Assembly: GCA_022360275.1 (NCBI GenBank)
Contig: JAKSDC010000156.1
Coordinates: 1-64,000 of the forward strand
Direction of reading: 5' to 3'
Origin: Chlorobiales bacterium
GTDB taxonomy: Bacteria > Bacteroidota > Chlorobiia > Chlorobiales > Chlorobiaceae
DNA length: 64,000 nt
This document shows positions 1 to 10,539 of the stretch, piece after piece. Position numbers and translations under genes: made by a program. Positions within the stretch are counted from its first letter, which is position 1; the number at the start of each line of letters is the position of its first letter. A model generated the notes under the pieces. The model was not told the DNA's origin. It saw only the letters and a list, made by a program, of their open reading frames with translations, and did not search any database.

Positions 1-55
1 ACCATAAATTTTTAGTATAGTACAAGCATTCCATAAGCGCCCAAACCATTAATTC

Positions 56-976
56 ATGTTCAAGGAAACAGCTTTCGCCTGCGGGTATGCGGCTATTGTC
101 GGCCCTCCGAACGCGGGTAAATCAACTCTGCTCAACAGGCTGCTTGATCATAAACTATCCATAGTAACACCTAAGCCGCAAACCACAAGAAAAAAAATAA
201 CCGGAATTTACCATAATAATGACTGCCAGATAATCTTTCTCGACACTCCGGGCATTATAGATCCTATGCAGGAGCTTCATGAATCGATGCTGAAGACAAC
301 GCGGGTAACCCTGAAAGAAGCGGATGTCATCGTTGCCATGATCCCCGCCTCCAAACGGGGAGATCTGTTTGACCGGAAATTCACCGACCTGCTTTTCAGG
401 AAATGGCTGCATGAAACACAAAAACCGGTGATTGTTGTTTTAAACAAGGCCGATCTCCTGAAAAAAGAAGCGCAGGAAGAGACATTGAAAATCATCCGGG
501 ATCGGTGGAAACCGGAAAAAGTCATGGCAGTTTCCGCATTACTGGGAGCTGGAATAAACGACCTTGTCCAATCCCTCCTGCCTTTTCTGCCCTTTGACAC
601 GCCGCTTTATCCGGCGGACATTCTCAGTACAGCCCCTGAACGGTTTTTCGTCAGTGAAATTATCCGCGAAAAGGTCTTTTTGCAATACGGTCAGGAAATA
701 CCCTATGCGACAGAAGTGGTTATTGATGAATTCAGAGAGCAGCATGAAAACGACCCTTTGAAAAAAGATGTGATCCGCAGTTCAATCGTCGTGGAACGCG
801 ATTCCCAGAAACATATTCTTATCGGCAAAAAAGGAATGGCTCTCAAAAAACTCGGCATGGCAGCAAGAAAGGATATCGAGGAACTTCTCGGCCGACCGGT
901 CTTCCTGGAACTGTTTGTGAAAGTCAGACCGGATTGGAGAAAGAAAAAATCCATGCTGAAGAGTTACGGGTATTGA
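56..976 (+). CDS. era: GTPase Era
   Basis: Era is a ribosome-associated GTPase that binds the 3' end of 16S rRNA during 30S maturation. The 306-residue protein has the family's usual length. It shows the P-loop GPPNAGKST at residues 16-24, DTPG at 63-66, NKAD at 130-133 and a C-terminal KH RNA-binding domain with the IGKKG loop near residue 255. It ends in a basic tail, as Era does. It starts with ATG after a short AT-rich leader at the window edge. It converges with rpsA, and a degenerate copy of the type I repeat fills the gap between the two stops. Confidence 0.97.
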   Translation: MFKETAFACGYAAIVGPPNAGKSTLLNRLLDHKLSIVTPKPQTTRKKITGIYHNNDCQIIFLDTPGIIDPMQELHESMLKTTRVTLKEADVIVAMIPASKRGDLFDRKFTDLLFRKWLHETQKPVIVVLNKADLLKKEAQEETLKIIRDRWKPEKVMAVSALLGAGINDLVQSLLPFLPFDTPLYPADILSTAPERFFVSEIIREKVFLQYGQEIPYATEVVIDEFREQHENDPLKKDVIRSSIVVERDSQKHILIGKKGMALKKLGMAARKDIEELLGRPVFLELFVKVRPDWRKKKSMLKSYGY

Positions 977-980
977 GTAA

Positions 981-1092
981 GAGTAGCTGGATAGCTTGAT
1001 GGTTCAAGTGCAAGGCGAACGGAGCACAGAACCCCCCTTCTATCCGCTCAACGAAGCTATTGAATCGCGGAATAAATAAAGAGAGGTACCCT
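981..1092 (+). repeat. Type I palindromic repeat, copy 1 (left end degenerate)
   Basis: This copy has the core found in two other copies (26433-26550 and 59525-59646): GGTTCAAGTGCAAGGCGAAC at 1001-1020, then GGAGCRCAGA, TATCCGCTCAACGAAG and the right end AATAAATAAAGAGAGGTRCCC. The left terminal inverted repeat is no longer recognisable. It lies between the converging era and rpsA genes and ends 9 nt before the rpsA stop. Confidence 0.75.
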
Positions 1093-1101
1093 GCAAACGA
1101 C

Positions 1102-2862
1102 TTACTCCTCGCCTTTTTCCTTCTCGTCAGACTGTGACTGAGACTCCAGCTCGGCACTGGCATCTTCAATCTCTTTCTTTTCGTTAGGATGAGCCTTCAA
1201 GTACTCTTCGATCTCTTCCTTGTTCTTGTCTTTAAAATATTCGAGCGCTGAAAGAATGATCCTTTTGTTTTCCTTGTCAAACTCTATCACACGAAGCGGC
1301 AGTTCGTCTTCTACCTTGAAAGACGCATGAATGTCTTTTACCCCTCCCTGCAGCAGGTGAGATACCGGGACAAAGCCGTCAACATCTCCCGGCAGAATAA
1401 CAATAACGCCTTTTTCTATGATCTGTGATATCGTCCCGGAACACTCTGAACCGACAGCATATTTCTGCTCAAATTCATCCCAGGGATCCGGATTGATCTG
1501 TTTGTGACCAAGCGCTATACGACGTGCGCCAACGTCGAACTTCAGCACTTTGACCTCAAGCTCCTGGTTCTTTTTGACCAGTTCACTCGGATGGCGGATT
1601 TTCTTGGTCCATGAGAGATCGGAGATATGAACCAGACCGTCTACTCCAGGCTCAAGCTCAACAAAAACACCAAAGTCGGTAATATTGCTGACCGTCCCTT
1701 TGTGAACCGAACCTTCGACATATTTCTCCGAAAGCGCGATCCAGGGATCCTCATTGACCCGCTTCATGGAAAGCGAAAGCTTTGTGTGCTCCTTGTCGAT
1801 ATTGAGAATGACACACTCAACTTCCTGACCGAGAGAGACAAACTGGCCCGGATGCTTGATATGCTGCGTCCAGCTCATTTCGGAGATGTGTACGAGGCCT
1901 TCGATACCTTTTTCAATCTCGACAAATGCACCATAGTCGGTAATGGAAACAACCCGGCCGTTTGTTTTGGCGCCAACAGGGTATTTTATTTCGATGTTTT
2001 CCCAAGGATGAGGCTCAAGCTGTTTCATGCCGAGAGAAACCCTCTTGGTTTCTTCGTCAAAACCGACAACAACAACCTTGATAGGCTGATCGAGTTCAAC
2101 CACTTCGGAAGGATGGTTGATTCGGCCCCAGGTTATATCGGTAATATGCACAAGACCGTCAAGTCCTCCGAGATCGACAAAAATACCGAAATCGGTAATA
2201 TTTTTAACCGTACCTTCGAGAACCATACCAACCTTGATGTTGGCAAGCATCTCCTCACGTTTTGCAGCATACTCTTCTTCGAGAATCACCTTGTGACTGA
2301 CAACAATATTCTGGGTAACCGGATTGATCTTGACAACTCTGAAGTCCATTGTCTGCCCGACAAGCGCGTCAAAATCGCGAACCGGCTTGACATCGATCTG
2401 TGAGCCGGGAAGAAACGCTTCGACCCCCGAGAGCGAAACAGTCATACCACCCTTTACGCGGTTGACAATCTTTCCGTTGATAATGGTATCGTTCTCGATT
2501 GAATCGTAAATCTTATCCCATATCCTCAGAACATCAGCTTTCCTTTTCGATAAAATAAGCTGTCCCATTTTGTCTTCGATGTTCTCGAGATACACTTCAA
2601 CCTCGTCACCGACTTTCAGTTCCTCTTCATCCTTGAACTCGAGCTTCGATACAATCCCTTCGGACTTGAAACCAACGTCAATGGTGACATCCTTGTTCGA
2701 GATGGCGACAATGGTTCCTTTAACGATCTCTTCTTCCGTGATTTCGTTAAGCGTGCTCGAATAGAGCTGCTCCATCTGTTCAAGTTCCGAAGGCTCGTAG
2801 TTTGCGAAAAATTTTACCCGGTGGTTTTTAGGGTTCTGTTCGATTGTTTGCGTTTCTGACAT
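1102..2862 (-). CDS. rpsA: 30S ribosomal protein S1
   Basis: S1 tethers mRNA to the 30S subunit for initiation. The 586 residues contain six consecutive S1/OB-fold repeats. The last four show the typical signatures such as [15 protein letters not shown] and [17 protein letters not shown], while the first two and the acidic C-terminal tail (rich in Glu, Lys, Ser) are less conserved. The ATG is preceded by a strong purine-rich ribosome binding site, AGAGGAAGGA, 6-7 nt upstream. cmk lies 90 nt upstream on the same strand, the cmk-rpsA order common in bacteria, so co-transcription is likely. Confidence 0.97.
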   Translation of the reverse strand: MSETQTIEQNPKNHRVKFFANYEPSELEQMEQLYSSTLNEITEEEIVKGTIVAISNKDVTIDVGFKSEGIVSKLEFKDEEELKVGDEVEVYLENIEDKMGQLILSKRKADVLRIWDKIYDSIENDTIINGKIVNRVKGGMTVSLSGVEAFLPGSQIDVKPVRDFDALVGQTMDFRVVKINPVTQNIVVSHKVILEEEYAAKREEMLANIKVGMVLEGTVKNITDFGIFVDLGGLDGLVHITDITWGRINHPSEVVELDQPIKVVVVGFDEETKRVSLGMKQLEPHPWENIEIKYPVGAKTNGRVVSITDYGAFVEIEKGIEGLVHISEMSWTQHIKHPGQFVSLGQEVECVILNIDKEHTKLSLSMKRVNEDPWIALSEKYVEGSVHKGTVSNITDFGVFVELEPGVDGLVHISDLSWTKKIRHPSELVKKNQELEVKVLKFDVGARRIALGHKQINPDPWDEFEQKYAVGSECSGTISQIIEKGVIVILPGDVDGFVPVSHLLQGGVKDIHASFKVEDELPLRVIEFDKENKRIILSALEYFKDKNKEEIEEYLKAHPNEKKEIEDASAELESQSQSDEKEKGEE

Positions 2863-2952
2863 TAATTGTTTCCTTCCTCTCTTGTGAATATTGCCTTCCG
2901 CCGCGAGAGATTTCAGCGAAAGATTTTATGGTTAAACAAATATACAGCAACG

Positions 2953-3654
2953 TTATACGGCTGTTTTTTCCAACGCAAGATTGTATACCAGAGCAACCTG
3001 CTCGTCTATCGTAAGGCCGGATGTATCAACCTCGACAGCGTCCTGGTGCTTTCTCAGCGGCGCGTGGGCTCGACCTGCATCGCTCCTGTCACGCTGCAGA
3101 ATTTCCTGTTCGAGCTCTTCTACCGGCGGCACGTTGTTACTCCCTCCGCTTTTCTGAACAAGCTCAACGTAACGGCGCCTTGACCTTTCTGAAGCATCGG
3201 CAACGAGAAAAACCTTTAGCTCTGCATCGGGAAACACAACGGTACCGATATCACGACCATCCATGACCACTCCCCGTCTTTTTCCCATTTCCCTTTGCAT
3301 CTGCTTGAGCTTGTCACGGACCGGTTTTAAAGAACTGACAAAACTCACATGACGCGAAACCCTGTTTTCCCTGACAGCCGCAGTGACATCCCGACCGTCA
3401 AGCAGAACACGTTCGCCCTCAAAGGTAATATCAATGTCTTCAAGCAGAGACGTAACATCATCGGGATTATCACGAAGATGTTCCAGCAACCCCGCCTCAA
3501 GTGCCTTGAGGGTAACCGCACGGTACATTGCTCCCGTGTCGATATAGGTATATCCAAGTTTCCTGGCCAACAGACGTGCCGTAGTACTCTTACCCGAAGC
3601 TGCAGGACCGTCTATTGCAACGATAATTTTTCTGGTTCCGCTTGTGATATCCAA
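2953..3654 (-). CDS. cmk: Cytidylate kinase
   Basis: CMP/dCMP kinase makes CDP/dCDP from ATP and CMP. The 233-residue product has the P-loop GPAASGKST at residues 16-24, the [11 protein letters not shown] nucleotide-binding motif and the [12 protein letters not shown] motif, all typical of Cmk. The best in-frame start is a TTG at 3652-3654, because the only nearby ATG (3657-3659) is in another frame. The gene is divergent from ychF, with the two starts 122 nt apart sharing an upstream region, and lies just upstream of rpsA. Confidence 0.95.
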   Translation of the reverse strand: MDITSGTRKIIVAIDGPAASGKSTTARLLARKLGYTYIDTGAMYRAVTLKALEAGLLEHLRDNPDDVTSLLEDIDITFEGERVLLDGRDVTAAVRENRVSRHVSFVSSLKPVRDKLKQMQREMGKRRGVVMDGRDIGTVVFPDAELKVFLVADASERSRRRYVELVQKSGGSNNVPPVEELEQEILQRDRSDAGRAHAPLRKHQDAVEVDTSGLTIDEQVALVYNLALEKTAV

Positions 3655-3776
3655 AACATTTTGAGTTAGCCTGCTATTCTATAAAAAAATTTTGCTTTTT
3701 GCAAATATATTGATTACTTCCATTGCCCGTATCACAAGGCATCAGAAATGATTACCTATAACTTCTTTCTCCACTT

Positions 3777-4868
3777 ATGGCTTTACGTTGCGGAATCGTC
3801 GGGCTGCCCAATGTCGGAAAATCAACCCTTTTTAATGCAATAACTGCCAAACAGGCCGAAGCTGAAAATTATCCTTTCTGCACGATCGACCCCAATGTGG
3901 GAATGGTGCTTGTCCCGGATGAAAGACTGGGGCAGCTTGCCGAAATCGTCAAAACATCGATCATCATCCCTGCGACCATCGAACTGGTCGATATCGCAGG
4001 TCTCGTGCGTGGCGCCAGCAAAGGTGAAGGCCTCGGCAATCAGTTTCTGTCCCATATCAGGGAGGTTGACGCGATTGTTCATGTCGTACGCTGCTTTGAG
4101 GATACCGATGTCATACATGTTCACGGCAAGGTAGATCCTGCCGATGATATCGCCACCATTGAAACCGAGCTTATCCTTGCCGACCTCGAAAGCATGGAAA
4201 AACGGCTGGATAAACTGAAGAAGAACGCCCGAAAGGAAAAAGAGCTGCTGCCGGCAGTCGCTCTTGCAGAAAAGCTTGTCAAAGGCCTTGGAGAAGGCAT
4301 ACCCGCCCGCACGCTGCTTGAAACCGAAAAGGAAAAACTTCTCGGAAAACAGTTTTTCCTGCTATCGGCTAAACCTGTCCTGTACGCGGCCAATGTGTCC
4401 GACAGCGATCTTCCCGATGGAAACAGCTTTACCTCCAAGGTAGCGGAAATTGCCGCAGAAGAAGGCGCAAAAATGTTGATTATCAGCGCTAAAACCGAAG
4501 CGGAAATCGCCGAACTGTCCGAAGAGGACCGTCCTGAGTTTCTTGAAAGTCTCGGTCTGGAAATGTCCGGCCTCGACCGCATCATTCAGACAGCCTATGA
4601 TTTGCTCGGCCTGCATACTTATTTTACTGCAGGTGAAAAAGAAGTACATGCCTGGACCCTTCGCAAAGGCTCCACCGCCCCCGAAGCAGCCGGCACGATC
4701 CATACCGATTTCGAAAAAGGTTTTATCCGTGCCGAGGTGATTTCCTATGAAGATATGATTGCCTGCGGTTCGGAACAGAAAGCGAAAGAGGCCGGAAAAA
4801 TGCGCTCGGAAGGCAAGGAATACGTTGTCCGTGACGGCGACGTGATTGTTTTCCGGTTCAACGTTTAG
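3777..4868 (+). CDS. ychF: Redox-regulated ATPase/GTPase YchF (OLA1 family)
   Basis: YchF/OLA1 proteins are ribosome-associated P-loop NTPases that usually prefer ATP. The 363-residue product has the usual length, with GLPNVGKST at 9-17, [10 protein letters not shown] (switch II) and a C-terminal TGS domain ending [13 protein letters not shown]. The position of the specificity motif (normally NxxE in this family, NKxD in true GTPases) reads NVSD here, a mild departure. An internal charged coiled-coil segment sits near residues 135-160, as in the family. It starts with ATG and is divergent from cmk. Confidence 0.96.
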   Translation: MALRCGIVGLPNVGKSTLFNAITAKQAEAENYPFCTIDPNVGMVLVPDERLGQLAEIVKTSIIIPATIELVDIAGLVRGASKGEGLGNQFLSHIREVDAIVHVVRCFEDTDVIHVHGKVDPADDIATIETELILADLESMEKRLDKLKKNARKEKELLPAVALAEKLVKGLGEGIPARTLLETEKEKLLGKQFFLLSAKPVLYAANVSDSDLPDGNSFTSKVAEIAAEEGAKMLIISAKTEAEIAELSEEDRPEFLESLGLEMSGLDRIIQTAYDLLGLHTYFTAGEKEVHAWTLRKGSTAPEAAGTIHTDFEKGFIRAEVISYEDMIACGSEQKAKEAGKMRSEGKEYVVRDGDVIVFRFNV

Positions 4869-4879
4869 GAAGTGCTAAG

Positions 4880-4955
4880 GAGAAGATAGTTCTTGAGAAA
4901 TAGCATTATTCATTAGTAATTTGTCATTAGTCATTGAGCACCGCTCCTGGCTCCT
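4880..4955 (+). repeat. 76-bp dispersed duplication, copy 1
   Basis: The sequence from GAGAAGATAG to GGCTCC is almost identical to 12969-13045; differences are a C/T, a one-base insertion and a T/C. It includes a TCATTAG tandem stretch. It follows the ychF stop here and precedes recX in the other copy. No coding potential is seen. Confidence 0.8.
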
Positions 4956-4987
4956 TACTCCTGCAGCAACGCTGCCACTCCTTACTC

Positions 4988-5022
4988 CTACTTTGCCTTT
5001 TGACTTTTGCCTTTTGACTTCA
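4988..5022 (+). repeat. Heptamer tandem repeat (CTTTTGA/CTTTTGC)
   Basis: About four successive seven-base units of the form CTTTTGM lie between ychF and murI. Related runs occur at 8193-8310, 17199-17228 and 31320-31348, always outside genes. Confidence 0.7.
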
Positions 5023-5054
5023 AATCATTCCCTTCCCAATCGTCATTAGTCATT

Positions 5055-5864
5055 CTACACCTCCACCAGCTCCACATCCGGGATCTCCTGACCAAGAAAC
5101 AACTCGCACAGTGCCTTGAATTTCTGGGGAAGGTCGCTGACGAGCAGGTGAGGAAAAGCCGCATCACCCGAATCATTGAGCCGGTCATATTCAGCCAGTA
5201 CCTCCCTTGCTTTTAACGCGATCGATTCTGCAGAATCTATAATAATGATATCCGGTCCGGCGATCTTTTTGATCATATGTTTGAGTATAGGATAGTGCGT
5301 GCAACCGAGAACGAGGGTATCGATGTCCTGTTCCAGCAATTTTTCCAGATACTCCTGCGCTACCATGCTTGCCGCAGGATGATCGGCGTAACCCTCTTCA
5401 GCAAGCGGAACAAACAACGGGCATGCCGAAGAAAAAACCTCGACATCCGGATCAATGGCATTGATAGCGAACGAATAGGCATTCGAAGCGATCGTTGCGC
5501 TGGTTCCTATGACACCGATACGAGCGTTACGGGAATGCTGCACAGCCAGCTCCGCACCGGCTTCCAGAACCCCCAGTACAGGCAGTCCTTTCCCGATCTG
5601 CTCAACAACATCGAAAGCAAGCGCCGAAACGGTATTGCAGGCGACGATAATCATCTTGGGTTGATATTTCATCAGAATACCCGCATCATCCTGCGCGTAC
5701 TTGCGAATTGTGACCTGCGATTTTGAACCATAGGGCACACGGGCCGTGTCACCAAAATAGAGAATACGTTCGGACGGCAAAAGCGACTGTATCGCTTTGA
5801 CCACCGTAAGCCCTCCAATACCTGAATCAAATATGCCGATAGGAGCCGATGCCGATGTTGTCAT
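5055..5864 (-). CDS. murI: Glutamate racemase
   Basis: MurI interconverts L- and D-glutamate to supply D-Glu for peptidoglycan. The 269-residue protein has the DSGIGGLTV motif at residues 13-21 and the two catalytic cysteines in ACNTVSA (Cys76) and GCTHYP (Cys188). The length is normal. It starts with ATG and follows an SDR gene and lptE on the same strand with 20 nt and 15 nt gaps, so the three are probably one transcript. The short spacer upstream carries GTGCTAA-type repeats. Confidence 0.96.
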   Translation of the reverse strand: MTTSASAPIGIFDSGIGGLTVVKAIQSLLPSERILYFGDTARVPYGSKSQVTIRKYAQDDAGILMKYQPKMIIVACNTVSALAFDVVEQIGKGLPVLGVLEAGAELAVQHSRNARIGVIGTSATIASNAYSFAINAIDPDVEVFSSACPLFVPLAEEGYADHPAASMVAQEYLEKLLEQDIDTLVLGCTHYPILKHMIKKIAGPDIIIIDSAESIALKAREVLAEYDRLNDSGDAAFPHLLVSDLPQKFKALCELFLGQEIPDVELVEV

Positions 5865-5884
5865 GGAATGATGGTGCTAAAGTG

Positions 5885-6697
5885 CTAAGTGCTATGCGCC
5901 TCGACAATCGCTTTGCTGATATCCCAGAGCTGGCGGCGCAGCTGCGGATCCTTTGCAAGTGCGGAGCATCGAGCCGGACGGTTGTTTTCAAAGTAACGGC
6001 CGGTCACCGCCGCAACCTCCTGGGAGAGAGCGAGCCATGCCAGCGTGTCTCCCCCGTATGCCGGATCCTGCCCGGAAAGCGACCATCCTGCATGGAGCAG
6101 TTTTGTGGCCAGTACGCCGGGATCGAGGGTATTGACGGTAACCCCTGTCCCCTTAAGCCGCACAGCATGTTCGAGCGTGAACATGACATTACAAAGCTTG
6201 CTGAAAGCGTAGGCATCATAACCCGTATACTGCAGCTCTCCCTGCATATTGCCGACCTCGAATCCGGCACTGAAATGATCGACTGAACTGACGTTGATAA
6301 TACGGGCCTTGCTTTTAATGAGAAGAGGCTCCAGTAAAAGAGTCAGGTGAAAATGGGCAAGATAGTTCACGGCAAAGGTTGTCTCAAAGCCATCGACCGT
6401 CAACTTTTTCCGATCCCTGTAAAGGCCGGCATTATTAATGAGCACATCTATCTGCTGCTGGTCTGCCAAAAGCCTTTCTGCCATAACCGTAACCTGATCG
6501 AGAGAGCTGAAATCGGCTTGTATCGAGCCGGGGCTGCCGCTTCCGGCATTTTCCGCTATCTCTTGTTCTACCGCTTCAAGCCGCTCAGCGCTTCTGCCGT
6601 GCAGAATAACCATCGCACCGGTTTGCGCCAGTTGCAGGGCTGCAGCACGCCCGATTCCATCCGTGCTTCCCGTAATACAGATGACATTTTGTTTCAT
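5885..6697 (-). CDS. Short-chain dehydrogenase/reductase (retinol dehydrogenase-like)
   Basis: A classical NAD(P)-dependent SDR of 270 residues. The Rossmann glycine motif TGSTDGIG is at 9-16, NNAG at 88-91, the catalytic serine region NVSSVD near 138, and the YxxxK pair is Tyr163/Lys167. The overall pattern (long C-terminal segment, VNTLDPGVLATKL) is closest to retinol dehydrogenase/WW-domain oxidoreductase-like SDRs, but the substrate cannot be read from the sequence. It sits 15 nt after lptE and 20 nt before murI. Confidence 0.88.
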   Translation of the reverse strand: MKQNVICITGSTDGIGRAAALQLAQTGAMVILHGRSAERLEAVEQEIAENAGSGSPGSIQADFSSLDQVTVMAERLLADQQQIDVLINNAGLYRDRKKLTVDGFETTFAVNYLAHFHLTLLLEPLLIKSKARIINVSSVDHFSAGFEVGNMQGELQYTGYDAYAFSKLCNVMFTLEHAVRLKGTGVTVNTLDPGVLATKLLHAGWSLSGQDPAYGGDTLAWLALSQEVAAVTGRYFENNRPARCSALAKDPQLRRQLWDISKAIVEAHST

Positions 6698-6712
6698 CCC
6701 TGCGGTCTCATC

Positions 6713-7231
6713 CTACCAGTTGGAGATCATACGGTTAAACAGCTCGTCGACAATCTCATCGACGGCCGTGTCGATTGCTTCCTCCTGGCCGACAAAATCG
6801 CCGACGTTGTAATCTTCAAAACCGTTAAAGAATGTTCGGGTAAAAAACGCTTTGTTTTGTACCCTGTCGGTAAACGAGGCACGGACAACAATCGTAATCC
6901 TGTTGGTTATCGCACGCTCGGTTTCACTGCCGATCTGGCTGGGCTCGTCACTGAAAGATACTATTGCCGCTTCAACCAGAGCATCTGCCCGGCTGATATC
7001 GGATTCGATGTTCAAGGAACTTTGTGATTCAATAGCATCGATCAGTTTTTCCGTAAACTCGGGACCGAGTTGAGCCACACCGGCTCCGGACTCTTCTTTG
7101 AAAGGCGGAACGGCAACGGTTTTAATATACGGAGGCAGAGATGCTCCCGAAAAGGAGTAGCAGCCTTGCAAGAAAAGCACGAAGCATAGAAAGAGAGGAA
7201 GGCATGCGCCATATCCTTTAACCCTTAACAC
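6713..7231 (-). CDS. lptE: LPS-assembly lipoprotein LptE-like
   Basis: LptE plugs the LptD outer-membrane channel that delivers LPS. The 172-residue product has a signal peptide ending in a lipobox LQGC (Cys24), followed by GCYSFSGASLPPYIKTVAVP. This LptE-family opening is typical of Chlorobi/Bacteroidetes, with FxN/T-type beta strands after it. It has a normal length and an ATG start. It heads the lptE-SDR-murI run. The family assignment rests on the N-terminal signature, since LptE is poorly conserved. Confidence 0.85.
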   Translation of the reverse strand: MLRVKGYGACLPLFLCFVLFLQGCYSFSGASLPPYIKTVAVPPFKEESGAGVAQLGPEFTEKLIDAIESQSSLNIESDISRADALVEAAIVSFSDEPSQIGSETERAITNRITIVVRASFTDRVQNKAFFTRTFFNGFEDYNVGDFVGQEEAIDTAVDEIVDELFNRMISNW

Positions 7232-7366
7232 AATCTTTTCTCCTTTTTCCGATGAATGGTACCATTTCGTTCAAGAAACCACGAAAGAGAAGCCGGAAGT
7301 CAGAAGCCGGAATGCTGTTGATTTTTGCTTCTTACTTCCCATTACCTGCGACCTATTCCCTCTCGG

Positions 7367-8191
7367 CTAATAGTTCTTTCGATCTATTTTACGCAACAGT
7401 TTACGAAACGGATAGGTAAACAACAGCCATTTTCTGCGTTTTCTGTCAAGTGCCGACAGGTAGTCGCCGGTTTTACAACCCCCTTTTTCCTGAACCATTT
7501 TCACTGCAAGCGACGCTGCCACAGATGGCGGTTGGGCGAAAATATCGATTATGGTCCGAAACGTTTGCTGCTGGCGTTTCATCTCAGGCGTTGATTGTGC
7601 ACCGCTTGTCATGTCGGTACGAACCAGCCCCGGATGCAGCAGCATGATGGATACATCAGTGTTCTTGTATTCTTCAGCAACCGCAAATGTGAACCTTGCT
7701 ATGGCTGCTTTTGACGAACCATAGGCGCTGATGTAGGGAGTATTTGATTTTTTATCCGTGCCTGAACCGGCCATATTGATAATTTTTCCCGAGTGACCGG
7801 TTTCAAGGAAATAGTTCAGTGCCGCCCTGGTACCATAATACGTGCCCTTCAGGTTAATATCGATAACCCGCCCCCATTCCTGAGGATCGCCATTGGTAAT
7901 ATTGTAGAATGTATCGGATATCCCTGCATTATTGATGAAAACGTCAAGCCTACCGAATCGTTCAACCGCGGTCGCCACAAGTTTTTCCATTTCGGTATAG
8001 TCCGACACATCGCAGACATGGCCGAAAGCACGCTCTCCGGGAAAATCGTCAAGAGCCGCAGCGACATTGTCTTTGTTACTCGACGTTATGACAACTTTCG
8101 CACCCTCCTGTACAAAAGCTTTCGCTATAGCTTTACCGATCCCTCTGGTTGAGCCGGTAATGATTGCAACTTTTTCGTCGAGTTTACCCAC
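7367..8191 (-). CDS. Short-chain dehydrogenase/reductase
   Basis: A classical SDR of 274 residues with TGSTRGIG at 12-19, NNAG at 87-90, the YGSSK catalytic pair Tyr157/Lys161 and a C-terminal basic tail. The likely start is GTG at 8189-8191. It lies 116 nt downstream of the RubisCO-like gene on the same strand, so it may be the last gene of that metabolic operon, though the intervening repeat-rich spacer argues for caution. A role as sugar or keto-reductase is possible; the substrate is unknown. Confidence 0.85.
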   Translation of the reverse strand: MGKLDEKVAIITGSTRGIGKAIAKAFVQEGAKVVITSSNKDNVAAALDDFPGERAFGHVCDVSDYTEMEKLVATAVERFGRLDVFINNAGISDTFYNITNGDPQEWGRVIDINLKGTYYGTRAALNYFLETGHSGKIINMAGSGTDKKSNTPYISAYGSSKAAIARFTFAVAEEYKNTDVSIMLLHPGLVRTDMTSGAQSTPEMKRQQQTFRTIIDIFAQPPSVAASLAVKMVQEKGGCKTGDYLSALDRKRRKWLLFTYPFRKLLRKIDRKNY

Positions 8192-8192
8192 A

Positions 8193-8310
8193 AAAATAAA
8201 GTCAAAAGTGAAAAGGCAAAGGTCAAAAGTCTGAACTCAGAAGCAACACACACCATCCGGAACGATCATGCTGGTTTTTTGACTTTTTATTTTTGACTTT
8301 TGACTCTTTA
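8193..8310. repeat. Inverted heptamer-type repeats between SDR and RLP genes
   Basis: TCAAAAG-type units (8202-8231) face CTTTTGA-type units (8277-8306) across a short spacer. The transcript of the RLP 3' end could therefore fold into a long A/U-rich hairpin. The repeat runs up to the RLP stop codon. Confidence 0.6.
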
Positions 8311-9594
8311 TTTGTCAAGCATCGCCATGAGTTCAGGATGGGTTTCGGCATAGGAATCGAGAGACTGACCTTTTTCTATAGCGTCCCATGCCTGGCGAAT
8401 GCTTGATGCCCCTGCCTTCGGGCCCATTGGATGGCCGAAAATGCCTCTTCCGGGTACAAATCCAAAATCAACACTGCCAACCTTCCTGTAAACGCTCTCC
8501 AGTGTCAATGCCGAATCGCTTCCCCCCGGAACAGGGAGCGAACGCTTCAGCTTGCCCATGTCGTTCATGCACACCTCGATATTTTCACGAACCTCCTGCT
8601 CGGGGGTCATCATACGGTTTCCGAAACCGGGCATGATAACAGCATCGAGTCCGGCAAGACGCTGCAGCTTTGTGATAACTTTTGTATGAACACCATATTT
8701 CTCAAGGCGGGAAAACGCAGCAATAAAAGGGAAATGCCCTATCAACGGAACCTTTGTGTGCTTGCGAAGCATGCGCACTGCGCTCAACCCGACAGGCATG
8801 GTGTTCAGCAGCAGCGCGTTTGCACCGTTCGCCACGGCTACGTCATGCTGCTTGATCATGTTGTCAACCTCGTCGGTAATGTTGGCAAGGTAGATCTTTT
8901 TATCCCCTGTCAGTTCTTCAGCCTTTATCCGTGCCCTTCCCAGAAGCTCTGTGCGCTCTTTCGTAGTGGACCACTCGACATCGGCCAGCATCTCATCGTC
9001 TTTTGCAATATCAAGCCCGCCCAGCCAGCTTTGATAGGCTAATTCAGCAAAGTGCTCGGGTTGAAGACCGATATTGGGTTTGACAACCCCGAAAAAAATC
9101 GGTCGATCATATGCTCCAAGCATCTCACGAATACCTTCGATACCGAATTTCGGACCCTCGAATTTGGCAAGATAGTTTTCAGGAAATGAGATATCGAGTA
9201 GCTTTACAAGCGGAATCCCTGGAGTAAAGTACGTGCCCTCGCCGCACACAGCCGTGATGAGATTAGGCAGCTTCGGGCCGAAATTCCCATGAGGATGAGC
9301 TATAGTAACCCGACATGCATGAATCTTCCCCTCTGCAGCATGTTCTACCGGGTAGCTAAGCTCCGTTAGCTCCTCCAACATCCGCCAGTTGATTACTTTT
9401 GCGCCATAAGACTTTCTGAAGTCCTCGTCAAAACCAATTCTGCTCCACTGTGCAGTCGACTGCTCACTGCAAAAATGAGCCAACGAGGCTTTGATATCAC
9501 CCACACACTCAAGATAGTACTCGAGTTCAAGGTAATCATCCATGTTGAGCTGATTCCGCTCTGCAAAAAAACCTTTTATCTCCTCTGCATTCAT
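8308..9594 (-). CDS. RubisCO-like protein (type IV)
   Basis: The 428-residue protein is a RubisCO large-subunit homologue of the green sulfur bacterial type IV clade. It keeps Lys172 in VVKPNIGL, the KDDE carbamate/metal motif at 198-201, His287 and [10 protein letters not shown] at 382-391. The loop-6 region that carries the catalytic Lys334 in true RubisCO reads PGFGNR (322-327), so no CO2 fixation is expected. The best-known homologue, in Chlorobium tepidum, affects sulfur oxidation and oxidative stress when deleted. It is third in an operon with an LsrF-type and a class II aldolase enzyme, 21 nt after the former, suggesting an enolase/isomerase step on a phosphorylated pentulose. Confidence 0.95.
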   Translation of the reverse strand: MNAEEIKGFFAERNQLNMDDYLELEYYLECVGDIKASLAHFCSEQSTAQWSRIGFDEDFRKSYGAKVINWRMLEELTELSYPVEHAAEGKIHACRVTIAHPHGNFGPKLPNLITAVCGEGTYFTPGIPLVKLLDISFPENYLAKFEGPKFGIEGIREMLGAYDRPIFFGVVKPNIGLQPEHFAELAYQSWLGGLDIAKDDEMLADVEWSTTKERTELLGRARIKAEELTGDKKIYLANITDEVDNMIKQHDVAVANGANALLLNTMPVGLSAVRMLRKHTKVPLIGHFPFIAAFSRLEKYGVHTKVITKLQRLAGLDAVIMPGFGNRMMTPEQEVRENIEVCMNDMGKLKRSLPVPGGSDSALTLESVYRKVGSVDFGFVPGRGIFGHPMGPKAGASSIRQAWDAIEKGQSLDSYAETHPELMAMLDK

Positions 9595-9615
9595 AATAAG
9601 TAACTCAGTCTCCCT

Positions 9616-10497
9616 CTACCCTTCAGCCTTGATGCTGTTGAAATAGTCATATGCTGTTTCGGGAGTCACATTCTCATGAACGATCCGGTTTACAGCTTTC
9701 ATCATTGCAACCGGCGCTTCGCTCTGGAAAATATTTCTTCCCATATCGACCCCTGCCGCGCCTTCTTGAATGGCTTTGTAGGACATGGTAAGCGCGTCAA
9801 GCTCGGGGATTTTTTTCCCGCCCGCCATAACAATCGGCACCGGACAGGATGCAACCACGGTATCGAAATCTTCGGGAACGTAGTAGGTCTTTACTATTTG
9901 TGCACCAAGTTCCGCGCAAATTCTGCATGCCAGACGGAAATATTTTGCATCGCGTACCATGTCTTTTCCAACGGCGGTGACAGCCATAACCGGAATACCG
10001 TAACGATAACCCCAGTCAACGAGCTTGGTCATGTTGTGAATCGAACGGGTTTCATATTCACCGCCTACAAATACCTGAAGAGTAATGGCAGCAACGTTCA
10101 TCCGGATGGCATCATCAATATCGACCGCTATCTGTTCGTCGGAAAGCTCTTTGAGAATGCTTGGGCCCCCACTGCTACGCATGACCACAGCTTTGGTCAG
10201 TGTTGGAGGAACCGTTGTCCGCAGGATACCTCTTGTAAGCATGATGGCATCCGAATATTGCATAAGCGGAACGATGTTTAGGTCAACTCTTTCGAGCCCT
10301 GTTGTCGGTCCCTGAAAATAACCGTGGTCGATTGCAAACATAACGGTTTTTCCCGTGTCAGGCCTGAATATCCTGGATAAACGGTTTTTCATGCCCCAGT
10401 CCAGCGCACTTGCTCCCTTAAGAAAAAAACCGTGCGTATCGACCGCCACATCGGTATGATAATTTTTTTCCTGTTTTACCTGATCTGCTTCCGGCAT
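9616..10497 (-). CDS. LsrF-type class I aldolase/thiolase
   Basis: The 293-residue protein closely resembles E. coli LsrF along its whole length. LsrF cleaves the phosphorylated AI-2 breakdown product 3-hydroxy-2,4-pentanedione 5-phosphate. Shared features include LKGxxALDWGM, the [16 protein letters not shown] segment (residues 55-70), VGKDMVRD, the essential lysine in IVKTYYV (Lys203) and [10 protein letters not shown]. It is therefore a TIM-barrel class I aldolase-fold enzyme. No lsr transporter or LsrK kinase is nearby. It sits between the aldolase/SDR fusion (42 nt) and the RubisCO-like gene (21 nt), so its substrate may instead be a related diketo pentose phosphate. Confidence 0.9.
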   Translation of the reverse strand: MPEADQVKQEKNYHTDVAVDTHGFFLKGASALDWGMKNRLSRIFRPDTGKTVMFAIDHGYFQGPTTGLERVDLNIVPLMQYSDAIMLTRGILRTTVPPTLTKAVVMRSSGGPSILKELSDEQIAVDIDDAIRMNVAAITLQVFVGGEYETRSIHNMTKLVDWGYRYGIPVMAVTAVGKDMVRDAKYFRLACRICAELGAQIVKTYYVPEDFDTVVASCPVPIVMAGGKKIPELDALTMSYKAIQEGAAGVDMGRNIFQSEAPVAMMKAVNRIVHENVTPETAYDYFNSIKAEG

Positions 10498-10539
10498 AGT
10501 TATGCTCCCTTTATGCGTTTTGATAATAGATGATACTTT

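Noticed and set aside
1627..2403. 258-residue frame antisense to rpsA
   Set aside because: Shadow of the repetitive S1 domains; no protein features.
8308..9594. True RubisCO large subunit
   Set aside because: Loop-6 lysine and other RuBP-binding residues are replaced; it belongs to the type IV RubisCO-like proteins.
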